DNA of 44,842 nucleotides from a virus: IMG/VR virus record IMGVR_UViG_3300009087_000004, positions 1 to 44,842 of that record, one strand, 5' to 3'. Positions 29,701 to 39,212 of the stretch are shown piece by piece. The notes beneath the pieces are model-generated. The model did not search any database and had not been told where the DNA came from. It saw nothing but the letters and a program-made list of their open reading frames with translations. The translations under genes were made by a program, and so were the position numbers. Position 1 is the stretch's first letter; each line of letters begins with the position of its first letter.

Positions 29701-31509
29701 ATGGCTATAAATTTACTTGATTTTTTAAAAAATCTGGCTGATCTTGGTGGGGCAACCACAACTGCGCCAAGCAATACCAGTTCACCACCTCCTGCAAATA
29801 CAAATTCTGGTGGGGTAAATTTATCTGGTGGTGGAACAGGTTATACACCTCCTTCGGCATCTTCTCCGATGTTGACCTTTTATTTTGGTTCACAGGGATC
29901 AAGCCAAGACCCTAATGCCAGGTGGAACGATGTTTATACTGTAGATAGCAATGGAAATCTTATCTATGGTAATACCAATCAAAAAGTTGGTTATTACAAT
30001 TTTAATACAGGTGAACTAACTAATTTGAACGGTCAATCGATGGGCCGGATAACTACAGATGCTAACGGCAGAGCTGTTTATACCACAGAAAAGGGTAATG
30101 TAATACCAGGATATACCAGTGCTGCATCTTCGTCGAGTTCTAATGTTGGCAGTTTTCCATTAACTCTTACTTTTGGTTCACAGGGGTCAAGTCAAGATCC
30201 TAATGCAAGATGGAGTGACGTTTATACTATTGATAACCAGGGAAACCTTGTTTATCAGGCAACAGGTCAGGTTGTAGGATACTATGATTTTAATACTGGT
30301 ACGTTGACTGGCTTGAATGGTCAGTCTATGGGAAGCATAAAAATAGGGCCGAATGGAGAAGTTGTTTATGTAACCGAGAAAGGCAATGTAATACCAGGCA
30401 GTTATAAGACAGGGGTCAGCAATCCTTCTTTGCTTGGAACGATTACATACGATGGTAAAACGTATCAGGTAGTTGATGATGGCTCAGGATACTATCAGAT
30501 GTATCTTGATGGTAGCCAAGTAGGGTATATTCAAGTTGGAGATGATGGGTTTTTAAATCTTTATAATCAGGATGGGGCAAAACTTCTTACAGTTAATCCT
30601 CAAGACGGTTCTATCTTTGATGCCATAACTGGTGCTCCATTAGCAGGTACAGCCACTTTTACTGATTCTTCGGGTGCTCCGGGGAATCCGTGGGCTTCTT
30701 TACAGCCTGAATACAGGGGGACTATAACCAAGACCAACCCTGATGGTTCTACTACAAATATGTATTTGACCACTGATGGAAGGGTTGTTGATGAAAATGG
30801 GAATACCTTATACAAATATAGTCAAACCGGCAATTATGAATTTGCTTTATTTGATCTTAGCGGAAACCAGGTAGGTACTTATAATACTCAGACGGGTGCG
30901 ATAAATTATACTGATGGTACGAGTGATGTTGGTGCATATACGCCTTCAGGAATTGAAGTTCCTCCCTATGGTGACACAACAGCTACTACAACTGGCAAGA
31001 CCAGTGAATTTTCTACCAGTAACGTAAATCAGGCAATGAAGTCAGGTATAGACTGGACCAGTCCGGTTGCTTCGGCATTATTGCCTTCTGTTACAGAAAC
31101 GGCATTAAATCTTCCTGGAATGGCTGAAACAGCCGGGACTCAAGCTCAAGAAAAATATGTAAATCTCATGAATCAGGCTATGGGGCCTCAAAACTTTCAG
31201 GGGTATTTAAACGCTTTAGGGGCAAGAGGTGTTTTGGATAGTTCCTTAACTCAAAGCACATTGGCGAATGCCGCTCAACAAACTGCTCAAGCCATAGGGA
31301 AACAGGCTTTTGATGCCTCTCTTGCCAATACGCAGGAATCAATGAAAGTTCCCGGATATTTAAGCACTATATTGTCTCAATTAGGCGGTACGGCAGGAAC
31401 AACTACGGGGACTACAACAGGGTCAAGCACTTCAACTACGGATGAAACTAAAGCAATACACGATCCTTATGCTCCGTGGAATACTTATGTAAATCTTATG
31501 AATATGTAA
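29701..31509 (+). CDS. Virion protein with two beta repeats and a helical C-terminus, 602 aa
   Basis: The N-terminal 50 residues are disordered. Then come two similar domains of about 85 residues: FGSQGSSQDPNARWNDVYT ... GYYNFNTGELT ... TEKGNVIPG, and FGSQGSSQDPNARWSDVYT ... GYYDFNTGTLT ... TEKGNVIPG. Further beta blocks with short DGxxYxY motifs follow. The C-terminal 150 residues are helical (YLNALGARGVLDSSLTQSTL), a motif found in phage ejection-type proteins. It is probably an internal virion or tail protein. Confidence 0.5.
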   Translation: MAINLLDFLKNLADLGGATTTAPSNTSSPPPANTNSGGVNLSGGGTGYTPPSASSPMLTFYFGSQGSSQDPNARWNDVYTVDSNGNLIYGNTNQKVGYYNFNTGELTNLNGQSMGRITTDANGRAVYTTEKGNVIPGYTSAASSSSSNVGSFPLTLTFGSQGSSQDPNARWSDVYTIDNQGNLVYQATGQVVGYYDFNTGTLTGLNGQSMGSIKIGPNGEVVYVTEKGNVIPGSYKTGVSNPSLLGTITYDGKTYQVVDDGSGYYQMYLDGSQVGYIQVGDDGFLNLYNQDGAKLLTVNPQDGSIFDAITGAPLAGTATFTDSSGAPGNPWASLQPEYRGTITKTNPDGSTTNMYLTTDGRVVDENGNTLYKYSQTGNYEFALFDLSGNQVGTYNTQTGAINYTDGTSDVGAYTPSGIEVPPYGDTTATTTGKTSEFSTSNVNQAMKSGIDWTSPVASALLPSVTETALNLPGMAETAGTQAQEKYVNLMNQAMGPQNFQGYLNALGARGVLDSSLTQSTLANAAQQTAQAIGKQAFDASLANTQESMKVPGYLSTILSQLGGTAGTTTGTTTGSSTSTTDETKAIHDPYAPWNTYVNLMNM

Positions 31510-31528
31510 TTAATGGCAGGAGAATACG

Positions 31529-32239
31529 ATGTCAAGTGCTTCGAGTACTGAAGTAAAAAAACCAGCAAGCTGGGAAGATTTTCCTGATTACCAAAATTTT
31601 TGGGAAGCATATCTTGATATATTCTGGGGTGCTGGTGGCAGTACGCCATATCATGAGATGCTTTTACAGGATGAAGAGTGGTTAAAAGAAGTTTATTTAC
31701 AAAACAACTCTAATCTTACGCAACTTGAGCAAAGTTATATTAACAGTGTTTCAGGTTCTACTGATGAATATTTAAGAGGTATGGATAAGCAGACTCTTAA
31801 AATAACTGCTCCGGGCGGTGGAGCAAGCACGAGTTTTGTTCCTTCTTCTGCACAAAGGTCACTTGATGCCAGACAAAAAGCTCAATTATTGGATTCTTAT
31901 GAAAAATATACGGCTGGGCAAAATCAGGCAGGCAGAATTAAAGAAATGGGAGAGAAATTTACTCCTAATGCCGCTAATATCAGCTTTATGGAAGCATTGC
32001 GTGGTGAGGGTGAAAAAGGACAGGCACTAAGAGCCGGTATGCCTATTACTACGAGTGAAGGTGATGTTGACATGGATACGAGCTTAACGCCTACTGATTA
32101 TGTAAATTTAGGAAGCGGAGTATTGAATTTTTTGGCGAAGAATCCTGATGTTACAAAAGATATAGGTGAAGGTATAAGTTCTGCCGGAAGTTCTCTTTAT
32201 GATGCTGGTTCTGATTTTTGGGACTGGCTATGGAGTTAA
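31529..32239 (+). CDS. Hypothetical internal virion protein, 236 aa
   Basis: Starts with a GGAG site. The N-terminal segment is aromatic-rich (WEDFPDYQNFWEAYLDIFWGAGG), followed by helical charged sequence and a glycine-serine-rich C-terminus ending FWDWLWS. The aromatic ends are typical of membrane-interacting ejection proteins, but no family is recognised. It lies in the block of ejection-type genes. Confidence 0.45.
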   Translation: MSSASSTEVKKPASWEDFPDYQNFWEAYLDIFWGAGGSTPYHEMLLQDEEWLKEVYLQNNSNLTQLEQSYINSVSGSTDEYLRGMDKQTLKITAPGGGASTSFVPSSAQRSLDARQKAQLLDSYEKYTAGQNQAGRIKEMGEKFTPNAANISFMEALRGEGEKGQALRAGMPITTSEGDVDMDTSLTPTDYVNLGSGVLNFLAKNPDVTKDIGEGISSAGSSLYDAGSDFWDWLWS

Positions 32240-32252
32240 ACAGGAGTAAATC

Positions 32253-33545
32253 ATGGGCGTTTTAGATGCGGCTATGCAAGCTGAAGCAATGGGCAGACAA
32301 GAAAGTGCTGGTCTTGTAGATGCTATAACAGGTGGCCTTGGCATGGTCACTGAAAATAGAAAAGCTGACAAGTTCAAACAGGCTGGCAAAAGATTATTTG
32401 AACTTGGTGGGCTTTCACAGGATAATCTCAGTCAGGTAATTACTGAGTATGATCTATCCCCTGAAGAGACTAAAGAATTTATTACTACATGGGGTGGTTT
32501 TTACGATACCATGAAGAAGATAAGGGGTGAATCAACTGCTTATTATGATGATAAAGGGAACAGGATTGATATAGGTGAAGGGGAACAGCCACCGCCTGGG
32601 CATAAAACTAAAGAAGGATGGGAAGTAAGTGACAAGAATAAGCCTAAAGATTATGGGTCTGAATTTGTTTACCAAGGCGATACAGTGGTATCCATATCCA
32701 AAGCCCCTGGGGCAGAATATTCTGGTGTAGAATTGCCAAGTACACGCAATAAAAGATTAGAAGCGGAACTAAGAAATAAAAATGGTTCAGGGAAAGGATT
32801 TGCGCCGGAACATATATTAATGAGAAATCTTAAAACAGGAGAACCAAAAGAAGTAAATGTAAGAAATAGTGAAGAATACCAAAAAGCATTAGACGAAGGG
32901 TTTGTTCCCATAGGACCGGAAGCAAAAGGGTATCTTGGAAAATCTGGTGAATTAGGAGCAGTATCAGAAAGTGATTTGATTAAAGGTTCAACAATGGCAA
33001 CGCAATCTATTTCTACTCTTAACACAATGAAAGATCTTTTAGATAGAGTAGAAACTGGTAAATTAGCTGATTGGAAAAAGACCGTACAGCAATATTCAGA
33101 ATATTTGGGATTACCTGGAGTTGATGTCCAAAATTTGAGTGCCGCAGAAGCCTTTAATGCTTTATCGAATCAACTTGCTCTTCAATCAAGAAATCAGGGT
33201 GAAGGAATGGTCTTGACTGGGCAAACTTCTGATAGAGATTTAACATTTTTAGAAAATATGAATCCGCAGCTTATTACAAGTAAAGGTGGTAATAAACTTC
33301 TTATAGATATAAGAACGAAATTACTGAAAAGACAAGTTAAAATAGCTACATTAGCAGAAGAATATAAAGCGAAGCATGGTGGTATATTTGATGCCGGAGG
33401 ATTTAATAAATATATTAGTGGAAAAATGTCTAATAGTTCTGTATTTGGTATTCCAGAAGAAGCAACTCCTACTGGACGTGATGATCCTGTAACTGGATTA
33501 CCAATTTATGAAATGAATGGGAAATTTTTTATACCTGAATTTTAG
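32253..33545 (+). CDS. Probable ejection-type virion protein, 430 aa
   Basis: The N-terminus has an alanine-rich helix and a SQVITEYDLSPEETKEFI segment. The C-terminal third has GEGMVLTGQTSDRDLTFLENMNPQLITSKGGNKLLIDIRTKLLKRQVKIATLAEEYKAKHGG, a motif that recurs in phage proteins next to lytic transglycosylases. Position directly before the transglycosylase gene supports a role in the ejection complex. The last 25 residues are a short beta tail. Confidence 0.55.
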   Translation: MGVLDAAMQAEAMGRQESAGLVDAITGGLGMVTENRKADKFKQAGKRLFELGGLSQDNLSQVITEYDLSPEETKEFITTWGGFYDTMKKIRGESTAYYDDKGNRIDIGEGEQPPPGHKTKEGWEVSDKNKPKDYGSEFVYQGDTVVSISKAPGAEYSGVELPSTRNKRLEAELRNKNGSGKGFAPEHILMRNLKTGEPKEVNVRNSEEYQKALDEGFVPIGPEAKGYLGKSGELGAVSESDLIKGSTMATQSISTLNTMKDLLDRVETGKLADWKKTVQQYSEYLGLPGVDVQNLSAAEAFNALSNQLALQSRNQGEGMVLTGQTSDRDLTFLENMNPQLITSKGGNKLLIDIRTKLLKRQVKIATLAEEYKAKHGGIFDAGGFNKYISGKMSNSSVFGIPEEATPTGRDDPVTGLPIYEMNGKFFIPEF

Positions 33546-33553
33546 GATATAAG

Positions 33554-36535
33554 ATGAGAGAAATTTCAGTAGAAAGATTTAATAGTGCGCTACAAAGTAG
33601 TAGTGAACAACAATCTGAATATGATGACATTATCAGGCAGGCATCTGAAACTTATGATGTTGATGCTGATTTAATTAAATCTATTATTAGCGTTGAGAGT
33701 TCTGGTGATAAAAACGCTGTATCTAAAAAGGGTGCTGGCGGCTTGATGCAAATTATGCCACAGACAGCCGAATCTATTGGCGTTGTTGACGTAAATGATC
33801 CTGAACAAAATATAATGGGTGGTACAAAGTATTATAAGCAAATGCTGGATAAATTTGGCGGTGATGAAGAGTTAGCTTTAGCCGCTTATAATGCTGGTCC
33901 TGATAATGTCACAAAATATAATGGTATTCCGCCTTTTGAAGAAACACAAAATTATGTAAGTAAAATAAAAGAGAAAAGAGAAAAAAATTCTACAGGTTCA
34001 TTAAAAGAAATTTCGCAGGAAAGAGCAAAAGGTTTAATTGTAACCGGCCAAGACGAAAAACTATCTGCACCCGCAGAATTGTATAAAAAAGCTCGTCCTT
34101 ATATTGAGGCTGGCGCAATAGGTTTATCCACAAGTCTTGGTGGATTAGGCGGGATGGCGTCACCTGTTCCTGGAGGAATGGCTATTGGTGGCGCATTGGG
34201 ATATGGTTTTGCCGAAGATTATATGGATTATCTTGATAAGAGTTTTGGGATAAAAGCAGGTGGCTCAATAACGGATGAGGCATGGGAAGCTATTTATAAT
34301 GTGGCAGAAGGGGCTGCTTTTGAATCTTTGGGACCGGTATTGGGGAAAGCATTAGGTGGGACCAAACAGGGATTAGCCAAGGCAGCAGAAAAAACAGGTG
34401 CATTTAAAGTGCTTAAACTTGTCAAGGAACTATTCCCTGCTTTAAGCGATAAAGGTCGTTTGTTAAAAGCTAAAGAAATATTGCAAAATTTGAGAAGAGA
34501 AACACCAGAAACTAAAAAAACAGCAGAAGAAACGGAAAAACTATTTAAAGAATCAGGAATAAAAGAACCACCTACTCATGCACAAAAAACAGGGAGCATA
34601 GAAGAAGCAGCCTTTGAACAAACAAAGGCATCACAAGAACCAGATATTATGGCTCAATTTAAAGCAAAAGATGCACGAATTTCTGAACAAGGAATTGAGA
34701 ACATAAAAAACCGCTTTCCAGAAGGTGGTACTGTAGATAGTGTTAAATCAGTTGTGGGGAAACAACAACAACAGCTAACAACAGAAGCAGAAAAGGCAAT
34801 TCAAGAACCTGAAAATAGGCTTGTGGGAATGAGAGCTGGGGCAAAAGAAAGAGAAGCCATAGGAGAGGATATTTATACCACTGTTAAAAAAGCCAAAGAG
34901 GGAGCAAAACTAATACATGAAGAAAAATATGCAAAAATACCAAACGAAATAGAAGTAAGCAACGCCCCTCTAAAAGATAACTTTGAAAAGACTGTTGTAA
35001 AAATAAAGGAAAGTGATACTCCAGATGCTTCAGTACCAACGGCTATTATAAGTAAAATCAGAAAAGCCTTAAAATCAGAAGAAACAGTAACTCCGACTGG
35101 AATATTAGATGCTTCTGGCAAGCCTATTATGAGTAAAGTTGAAGAAAAAACAACTGTTACTTTTGCAGAATTGCGAAAATGGCAAAAAGAAATAGGTAAG
35201 GACATAAGAGCAAATAATAGTGGTGCAAATCCAGATTTAACTAAAGTCCATTGGTTGCAAGAAATACGAAAAGGTGTGGATGATACTATAGATCAAATGG
35301 CTGGATTAGAGGGTAGCCAAGCTCAAATAGCCGCTGATTATAAAGAAGCTAAACAGGCTTTTATTAAGTATCACGACATATATCGGAAAGGGTCAATAAA
35401 TAAAATATTACAACCGGGGCAAGAAACAACAGGATTGAAAATTTTAAAATCGGACATGCCATATCAGTTTTTTAAACCTAAAAAAGCTGAATTAGCAAAT
35501 AGTTTAATTAATGCGGTTGGTAAAGATAATGCTAAAGAACTTATTAAACCGTATGCAGAAACATTATTTTTAACAAGTAGCACTAAAAACGGAGTATTAG
35601 ATCAAAAAGTTGCACAAAAATGGTTATCGGAACATAAAACAGTATTACAAAAATACGATTTATATAAACAATTTGAAGAAGTTGTTAAGTTAGGAAATTT
35701 ATCAGAACAAGCAGTATCAAGGTTGAAAAATTATCAAACTACTACTGTTTCTACTATTTTGCAAACAGATGCAAACAAATTAATGAAGAAATTGTTTTCT
35801 GGAAGGGGTAAGACTGAAAGTGAAAAAGCAGCCACAGAATTGTTGGATATTTATGGGATAAAGGATAACAATGTCGCTATAGCTGGAGTACAAAACAGTT
35901 TTAAAGATTTCTTGTTAAAGGAAATGGAAAACTCTGGTATTGACGTATTAAAAAATCCTATCAGGAGTATAGCGAAATCTAAAAAATTGCTTGATACATA
36001 TATGCCAGCAATGAAAGTGCTTTACAAAGATTCTCCAGAAAAAATTAAGGCATTTACTGATTATCATAAAATAATGGAAGTAATAGCACGAAACAAGAAT
36101 GTAACATATACTGGTGGTTCAACAACAGTGGAGAAAGCATTTGCCGGGAAAACTAAAGGAGCTAAAAAAGAAACTTGGTCAAAAATGATGGAAAGTGCCG
36201 CAACCCTTGTGGCGATTAGGCAAGGTTCTGGATGGATATGGAGTGCAACAAGGAATTTTATAAAAGCTGTTACGAGTGCTCCGTGGAAAATCTCAAAAGA
36301 AGAAATAGACCAAATTTTATCTGAAGCCTTATTAAATCCAGAAGCGGCAGAAGCTTTAATGCAAGTAACAAAAAATGTTTCAAAGGAAGGGATTGAGAGA
36401 CAACTCAAATATCATATAACGGCTGGGAAAACGATAGCAACAAAAGAAGCTATAGAAGAACTTAAAGGAAAAGAACTAAATTTAAAAGACATTGATTATA
36501 ATCTCGAAACAGATTCGGGGAAGAAAGCTAAATGA
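33554..36535 (+). CDS. Internal virion protein with lytic transglycosylase domain, 993 aa
   Basis: Residues 23-138 form an SLT domain: catalytic Glu48 in SVESSGD, GLMQIMPQT (63-71), AYNAGP (111-116) and NYVSKI (133-138). This enzyme class cleaves peptidoglycan and lets the phage open the cell wall during DNA entry. A glycine-rich hydrophobic stretch lies near residues 180-220 (GLSTSLGGLGGMASPVPGG), suited to membrane insertion. The remaining 750 residues are helical, lysine- and glutamate-rich. The start has only a weak ribosome site (AAGATG). Last bases overlap the next gene (ATGA). Confidence 0.8.
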   Translation: MREISVERFNSALQSSSEQQSEYDDIIRQASETYDVDADLIKSIISVESSGDKNAVSKKGAGGLMQIMPQTAESIGVVDVNDPEQNIMGGTKYYKQMLDKFGGDEELALAAYNAGPDNVTKYNGIPPFEETQNYVSKIKEKREKNSTGSLKEISQERAKGLIVTGQDEKLSAPAELYKKARPYIEAGAIGLSTSLGGLGGMASPVPGGMAIGGALGYGFAEDYMDYLDKSFGIKAGGSITDEAWEAIYNVAEGAAFESLGPVLGKALGGTKQGLAKAAEKTGAFKVLKLVKELFPALSDKGRLLKAKEILQNLRRETPETKKTAEETEKLFKESGIKEPPTHAQKTGSIEEAAFEQTKASQEPDIMAQFKAKDARISEQGIENIKNRFPEGGTVDSVKSVVGKQQQQLTTEAEKAIQEPENRLVGMRAGAKEREAIGEDIYTTVKKAKEGAKLIHEEKYAKIPNEIEVSNAPLKDNFEKTVVKIKESDTPDASVPTAIISKIRKALKSEETVTPTGILDASGKPIMSKVEEKTTVTFAELRKWQKEIGKDIRANNSGANPDLTKVHWLQEIRKGVDDTIDQMAGLEGSQAQIAADYKEAKQAFIKYHDIYRKGSINKILQPGQETTGLKILKSDMPYQFFKPKKAELANSLINAVGKDNAKELIKPYAETLFLTSSTKNGVLDQKVAQKWLSEHKTVLQKYDLYKQFEEVVKLGNLSEQAVSRLKNYQTTTVSTILQTDANKLMKKLFSGRGKTESEKAATELLDIYGIKDNNVAIAGVQNSFKDFLLKEMENSGIDVLKNPIRSIAKSKKLLDTYMPAMKVLYKDSPEKIKAFTDYHKIMEVIARNKNVTYTGGSTTVEKAFAGKTKGAKKETWSKMMESAATLVAIRQGSGWIWSATRNFIKAVTSAPWKISKEEIDQILSEALLNPEAAEALMQVTKNVSKEGIERQLKYHITAGKTIATKEAIEELKGKELNLKDIDYNLETDSGKKAK

Positions 36536-38208
36536 CAACCAGTAACTTTATATCCCCCACATTAGGTGGTGCTGGGGCGGCACTTGGCTTGTATGGTAGT
36601 GCTAAAAGCGGAGATCCTGAACAGATTGCCGGTAGCGCATATCAAGGTCTTGGTGCTTATACTGCGGCCAGTGAAGCATTAGCTCAAAGAGCTTTTCAGG
36701 AAGCACTTAAAAAAGCAACCGAAATGGGTCTTTCTGGTACTGCCGCTACCCAATATGCAAATCAGGCTGCTCAAGATGCTCAGTTGGCAGGATCAAGTTC
36801 AATAGGTAGCTGGTTGCCGTATATAGGTCTTGGTTTATCTGCCTATGATTTTCTTAAAGATCCTTCCCATGAAGGGGCTTGGAATGTTGCCAACTTTGCT
36901 GGAATGGCTTTTGCCGGGCCTATGGCCCCAATGTATGCAGCACTGGAAGCCTTAACCCTTGGTGTTCAATATTACAGTTCTCAAAAAAATAAGCATAAGA
37001 AACATTATATTTACTGGCATACACCTGTTTTAGACGTGGTTGGTCAGGATGATGAGGGGTGGGTATATCTTTATGACACAAATTCCAGCCTTACAGATGA
37101 AGGGGATAAGTTTGGAACTGATGAAGAGATTAACGCATTAAAATCAGGGCAACAAAGTGATTATAGTAGGTTAGAAGATGTTGATTCTGGTGAACGCTTG
37201 GCAGCTTATTATTCATCGTTTGGCCGAAATATTACCAGTAACCCGATGCAACAAGGCCGTCAAAATTTCATGCCAAAGGAAGAGTTTGATGAAGCCTTTG
37301 ATATAGAGAGGGGATTTCTTTTAAGATATAATCCTGCAACTAATAAATTGCAGAGGATAGAAGGAAGGATAAACAGCGAAGAAGATTTTGAGAAATATCT
37401 TTCATCTGGTGAATGGAAAGATGTTGATTTATCTCAAAACTGGAATGAAAGAACTGATGCTGACCCTGTTTTGTTTGATCCGTCTGCGCTTCAATCTGAA
37501 ATATTTAATAAAGTACTTATTCCTCAAGGTTATGTGGACAAACCAAGCGTTGAAAGTGGCTGGCAACCTGTAACTATAGGCGATAAAGAATATTTAATGA
37601 ATCAGGACGGCTACTTAGCTGATGCTGGTTCAGGATATTTGTTAGGAGCTGTTAATCCTGAAGATGGTCAGGTATTAGATTTTTATGGTACGAAGGGGAA
37701 AGACCGTATCCGTAAAGATGATAGAGGTAAGTTTTCCAAGGATTCGGAGATACAACAGGGCGGCCGTGCATACTTAGGATATATAGATAATTGGAATCAG
37801 GCAAAACAATTCTTATCAAACAGAAGCGATGACGTATCTTCTTTGTATGGAAATGGTGATGAGGGAGATGTTTCTGCCACGCCACAATCAATGGGGTTGC
37901 CGGGATTTACTAATCCATTTAATCCTAATCAGCAAACTATATCTGGCACTGAAGGACAGACAGAAACACCATCTTTGGGCGGACTTCCTGGATTTCAGCC
38001 AAAACCGGCAGAACAACCGCAGTCAACAGAAGGTGGGTTGCCAGGTTTTTTGCCTTCTACACAGCAACAGCCACAACAACAAAACGTACAACCGGATTTT
38101 AATAATCCGTTTAATAATGTTCAGAATAATATACCTTTTCCAAACCCACAAGGGTTGCCAACTTTTATAAGTTCATTCCCTAAAGATGGGCTTGCTGCTG
38201 GGATATAA
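36532..38208 (+). CDS. Internal virion protein with glycine-zipper N-terminus, 558 aa
   Basis: The first 150 residues are alanine- and glycine-rich (GGAGAALGLYGSAKSG, FAGMAFAGPMAPMYAALEAL), typical of ejection proteins that cross membranes. The middle is a compact beta/alpha domain. The C-terminal 110 residues are low-complexity with repeated GLPGF motifs (GLPGFTNPFNPN, GLPGFQPKP, GLPGFLPST). The start overlaps the transglycosylase stop, so the two are coupled. The family is not recognised; the role is inferred from context and composition. Confidence 0.5.
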   Translation: MTTSNFISPTLGGAGAALGLYGSAKSGDPEQIAGSAYQGLGAYTAASEALAQRAFQEALKKATEMGLSGTAATQYANQAAQDAQLAGSSSIGSWLPYIGLGLSAYDFLKDPSHEGAWNVANFAGMAFAGPMAPMYAALEALTLGVQYYSSQKNKHKKHYIYWHTPVLDVVGQDDEGWVYLYDTNSSLTDEGDKFGTDEEINALKSGQQSDYSRLEDVDSGERLAAYYSSFGRNITSNPMQQGRQNFMPKEEFDEAFDIERGFLLRYNPATNKLQRIEGRINSEEDFEKYLSSGEWKDVDLSQNWNERTDADPVLFDPSALQSEIFNKVLIPQGYVDKPSVESGWQPVTIGDKEYLMNQDGYLADAGSGYLLGAVNPEDGQVLDFYGTKGKDRIRKDDRGKFSKDSEIQQGGRAYLGYIDNWNQAKQFLSNRSDDVSSLYGNGDEGDVSATPQSMGLPGFTNPFNPNQQTISGTEGQTETPSLGGLPGFQPKPAEQPQSTEGGLPGFLPSTQQQPQQQNVQPDFNNPFNNVQNNIPFPNPQGLPTFISSFPKDGLAAGI

Positions 38209-38222
38209 AAAGGAGTTTAGTT

Positions 38223-38786
38223 ATGGCATTACCACCTTTCATACAACGAAAAATAACACAATTCCAGCCCGGTCTTTTATCTGGATTAGTGCAAGGAATG
38301 GGGGGAGGCAACCAAGGTATGCAATTAAATATGGCATCCTCTCCTAAATTACCAGCACAATCTACAGGGATAAACATTGCTCGGCCAACAGCTAACACCG
38401 GCATTAATACAAATATTTCTCCCGGTATGGCAAATAAATCTCCTCAAACCGGCATAGCTACATCTCCTCAAATGGGAATAAATTTTGGTAGTCAGACACC
38501 TGTTAATCAGTCTCCTCAAGCTGGTGTTACAATGCCTTCACAACAAGCCGGTGGAATAAACCTTAATCAACAACCCCAAACAGGTATTATAGCACCATCT
38601 TCACAAACAGGTATAAACCTTGGAAATGGCAAGGGTGGATTACTGGCTTCTTTACAGGGACAACCCTTACAGTCAACGCCTATTGGAAATACTGGTATAA
38701 ACATGAATACACAGAATACAAATAATAATGATATGTCCTCTTTTTTGAAAGTAATGACTATGCTGTTAGGGCAGAAAAATAAATAA
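38223..38786 (+). CDS. Low-complexity TGIN-repeat protein, 187 aa
   Basis: A GGAG site precedes the ATG. The sequence is a series of short units around TGIN/TGIA/AGVT separated by S/P/Q-rich linkers (about eight units between residues 40 and 170). Such imperfect oligopeptide repeats suit an extended fibrous or disordered linker. The C-terminal 15 residues are helical. No family is recognised. Confidence 0.5.
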   Translation: MALPPFIQRKITQFQPGLLSGLVQGMGGGNQGMQLNMASSPKLPAQSTGINIARPTANTGINTNISPGMANKSPQTGIATSPQMGINFGSQTPVNQSPQAGVTMPSQQAGGINLNQQPQTGIIAPSSQTGINLGNGKGGLLASLQGQPLQSTPIGNTGINMNTQNTNNNDMSSFLKVMTMLLGQKNK

Positions 38787-38798
38787 CAGGAGAATAAA

Positions 38799-39212
38799 AT
38801 GAAAATAAAAACTTTGTTCATTACCGTAATCCTTTTGTTTTTTGGATATGTTTATACATTTTCAGGTGACTTTTACCAGGGGATCAGTGGAACGGTAGAT
38901 TCAAATGGAACCTGGGTTGGTGGAAGCAATGAATTTAAGGCTGAAAAAGGTTCGCAAACCAACATATCCATAAATCCTGATACTTCTCCTGTAATGACTA
39001 TTACACTTCAAAGAAAACTTGAAGGCGATTCAGCATGGGGAGAACATGTTGTAGATGAATGGACTTTAACAGCAACTTCTCCTGATATGGAATATGTTGT
39101 TCCCAGCGGTGGTACTGAACCAGAAGATTGTTATTACAGAATTGGTTGTGATGTTTTAGCTGATTATACTTCCGGCAACTGTACTTGCAGACTTGGTGGA
39201 GGACGCAAATGA
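38799..39212 (+). CDS. Exported protein with signal peptide, 137 aa
   Basis: The first 20 residues are a Sec signal: MKIK then a hydrophobic core (LFITVILLFFGYVY), with likely cleavage before FSGDF or SGDF. The mature protein is a small beta sandwich-like domain with TVDSNGTWVGG and four cysteines in the last 30 residues that could form disulfides (CYYRIGCDV, CTCRLGG). Disulfides suit an oxidising compartment. It overlaps the next gene by four bases. Confidence 0.6.
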   Translation: MKIKTLFITVILLFFGYVYTFSGDFYQGISGTVDSNGTWVGGSNEFKAEKGSQTNISINPDTSPVMTITLQRKLEGDSAWGEHVVDEWTLTATSPDMEYVVPSGGTEPEDCYYRIGCDVLADYTSGNCTCRLGGGRK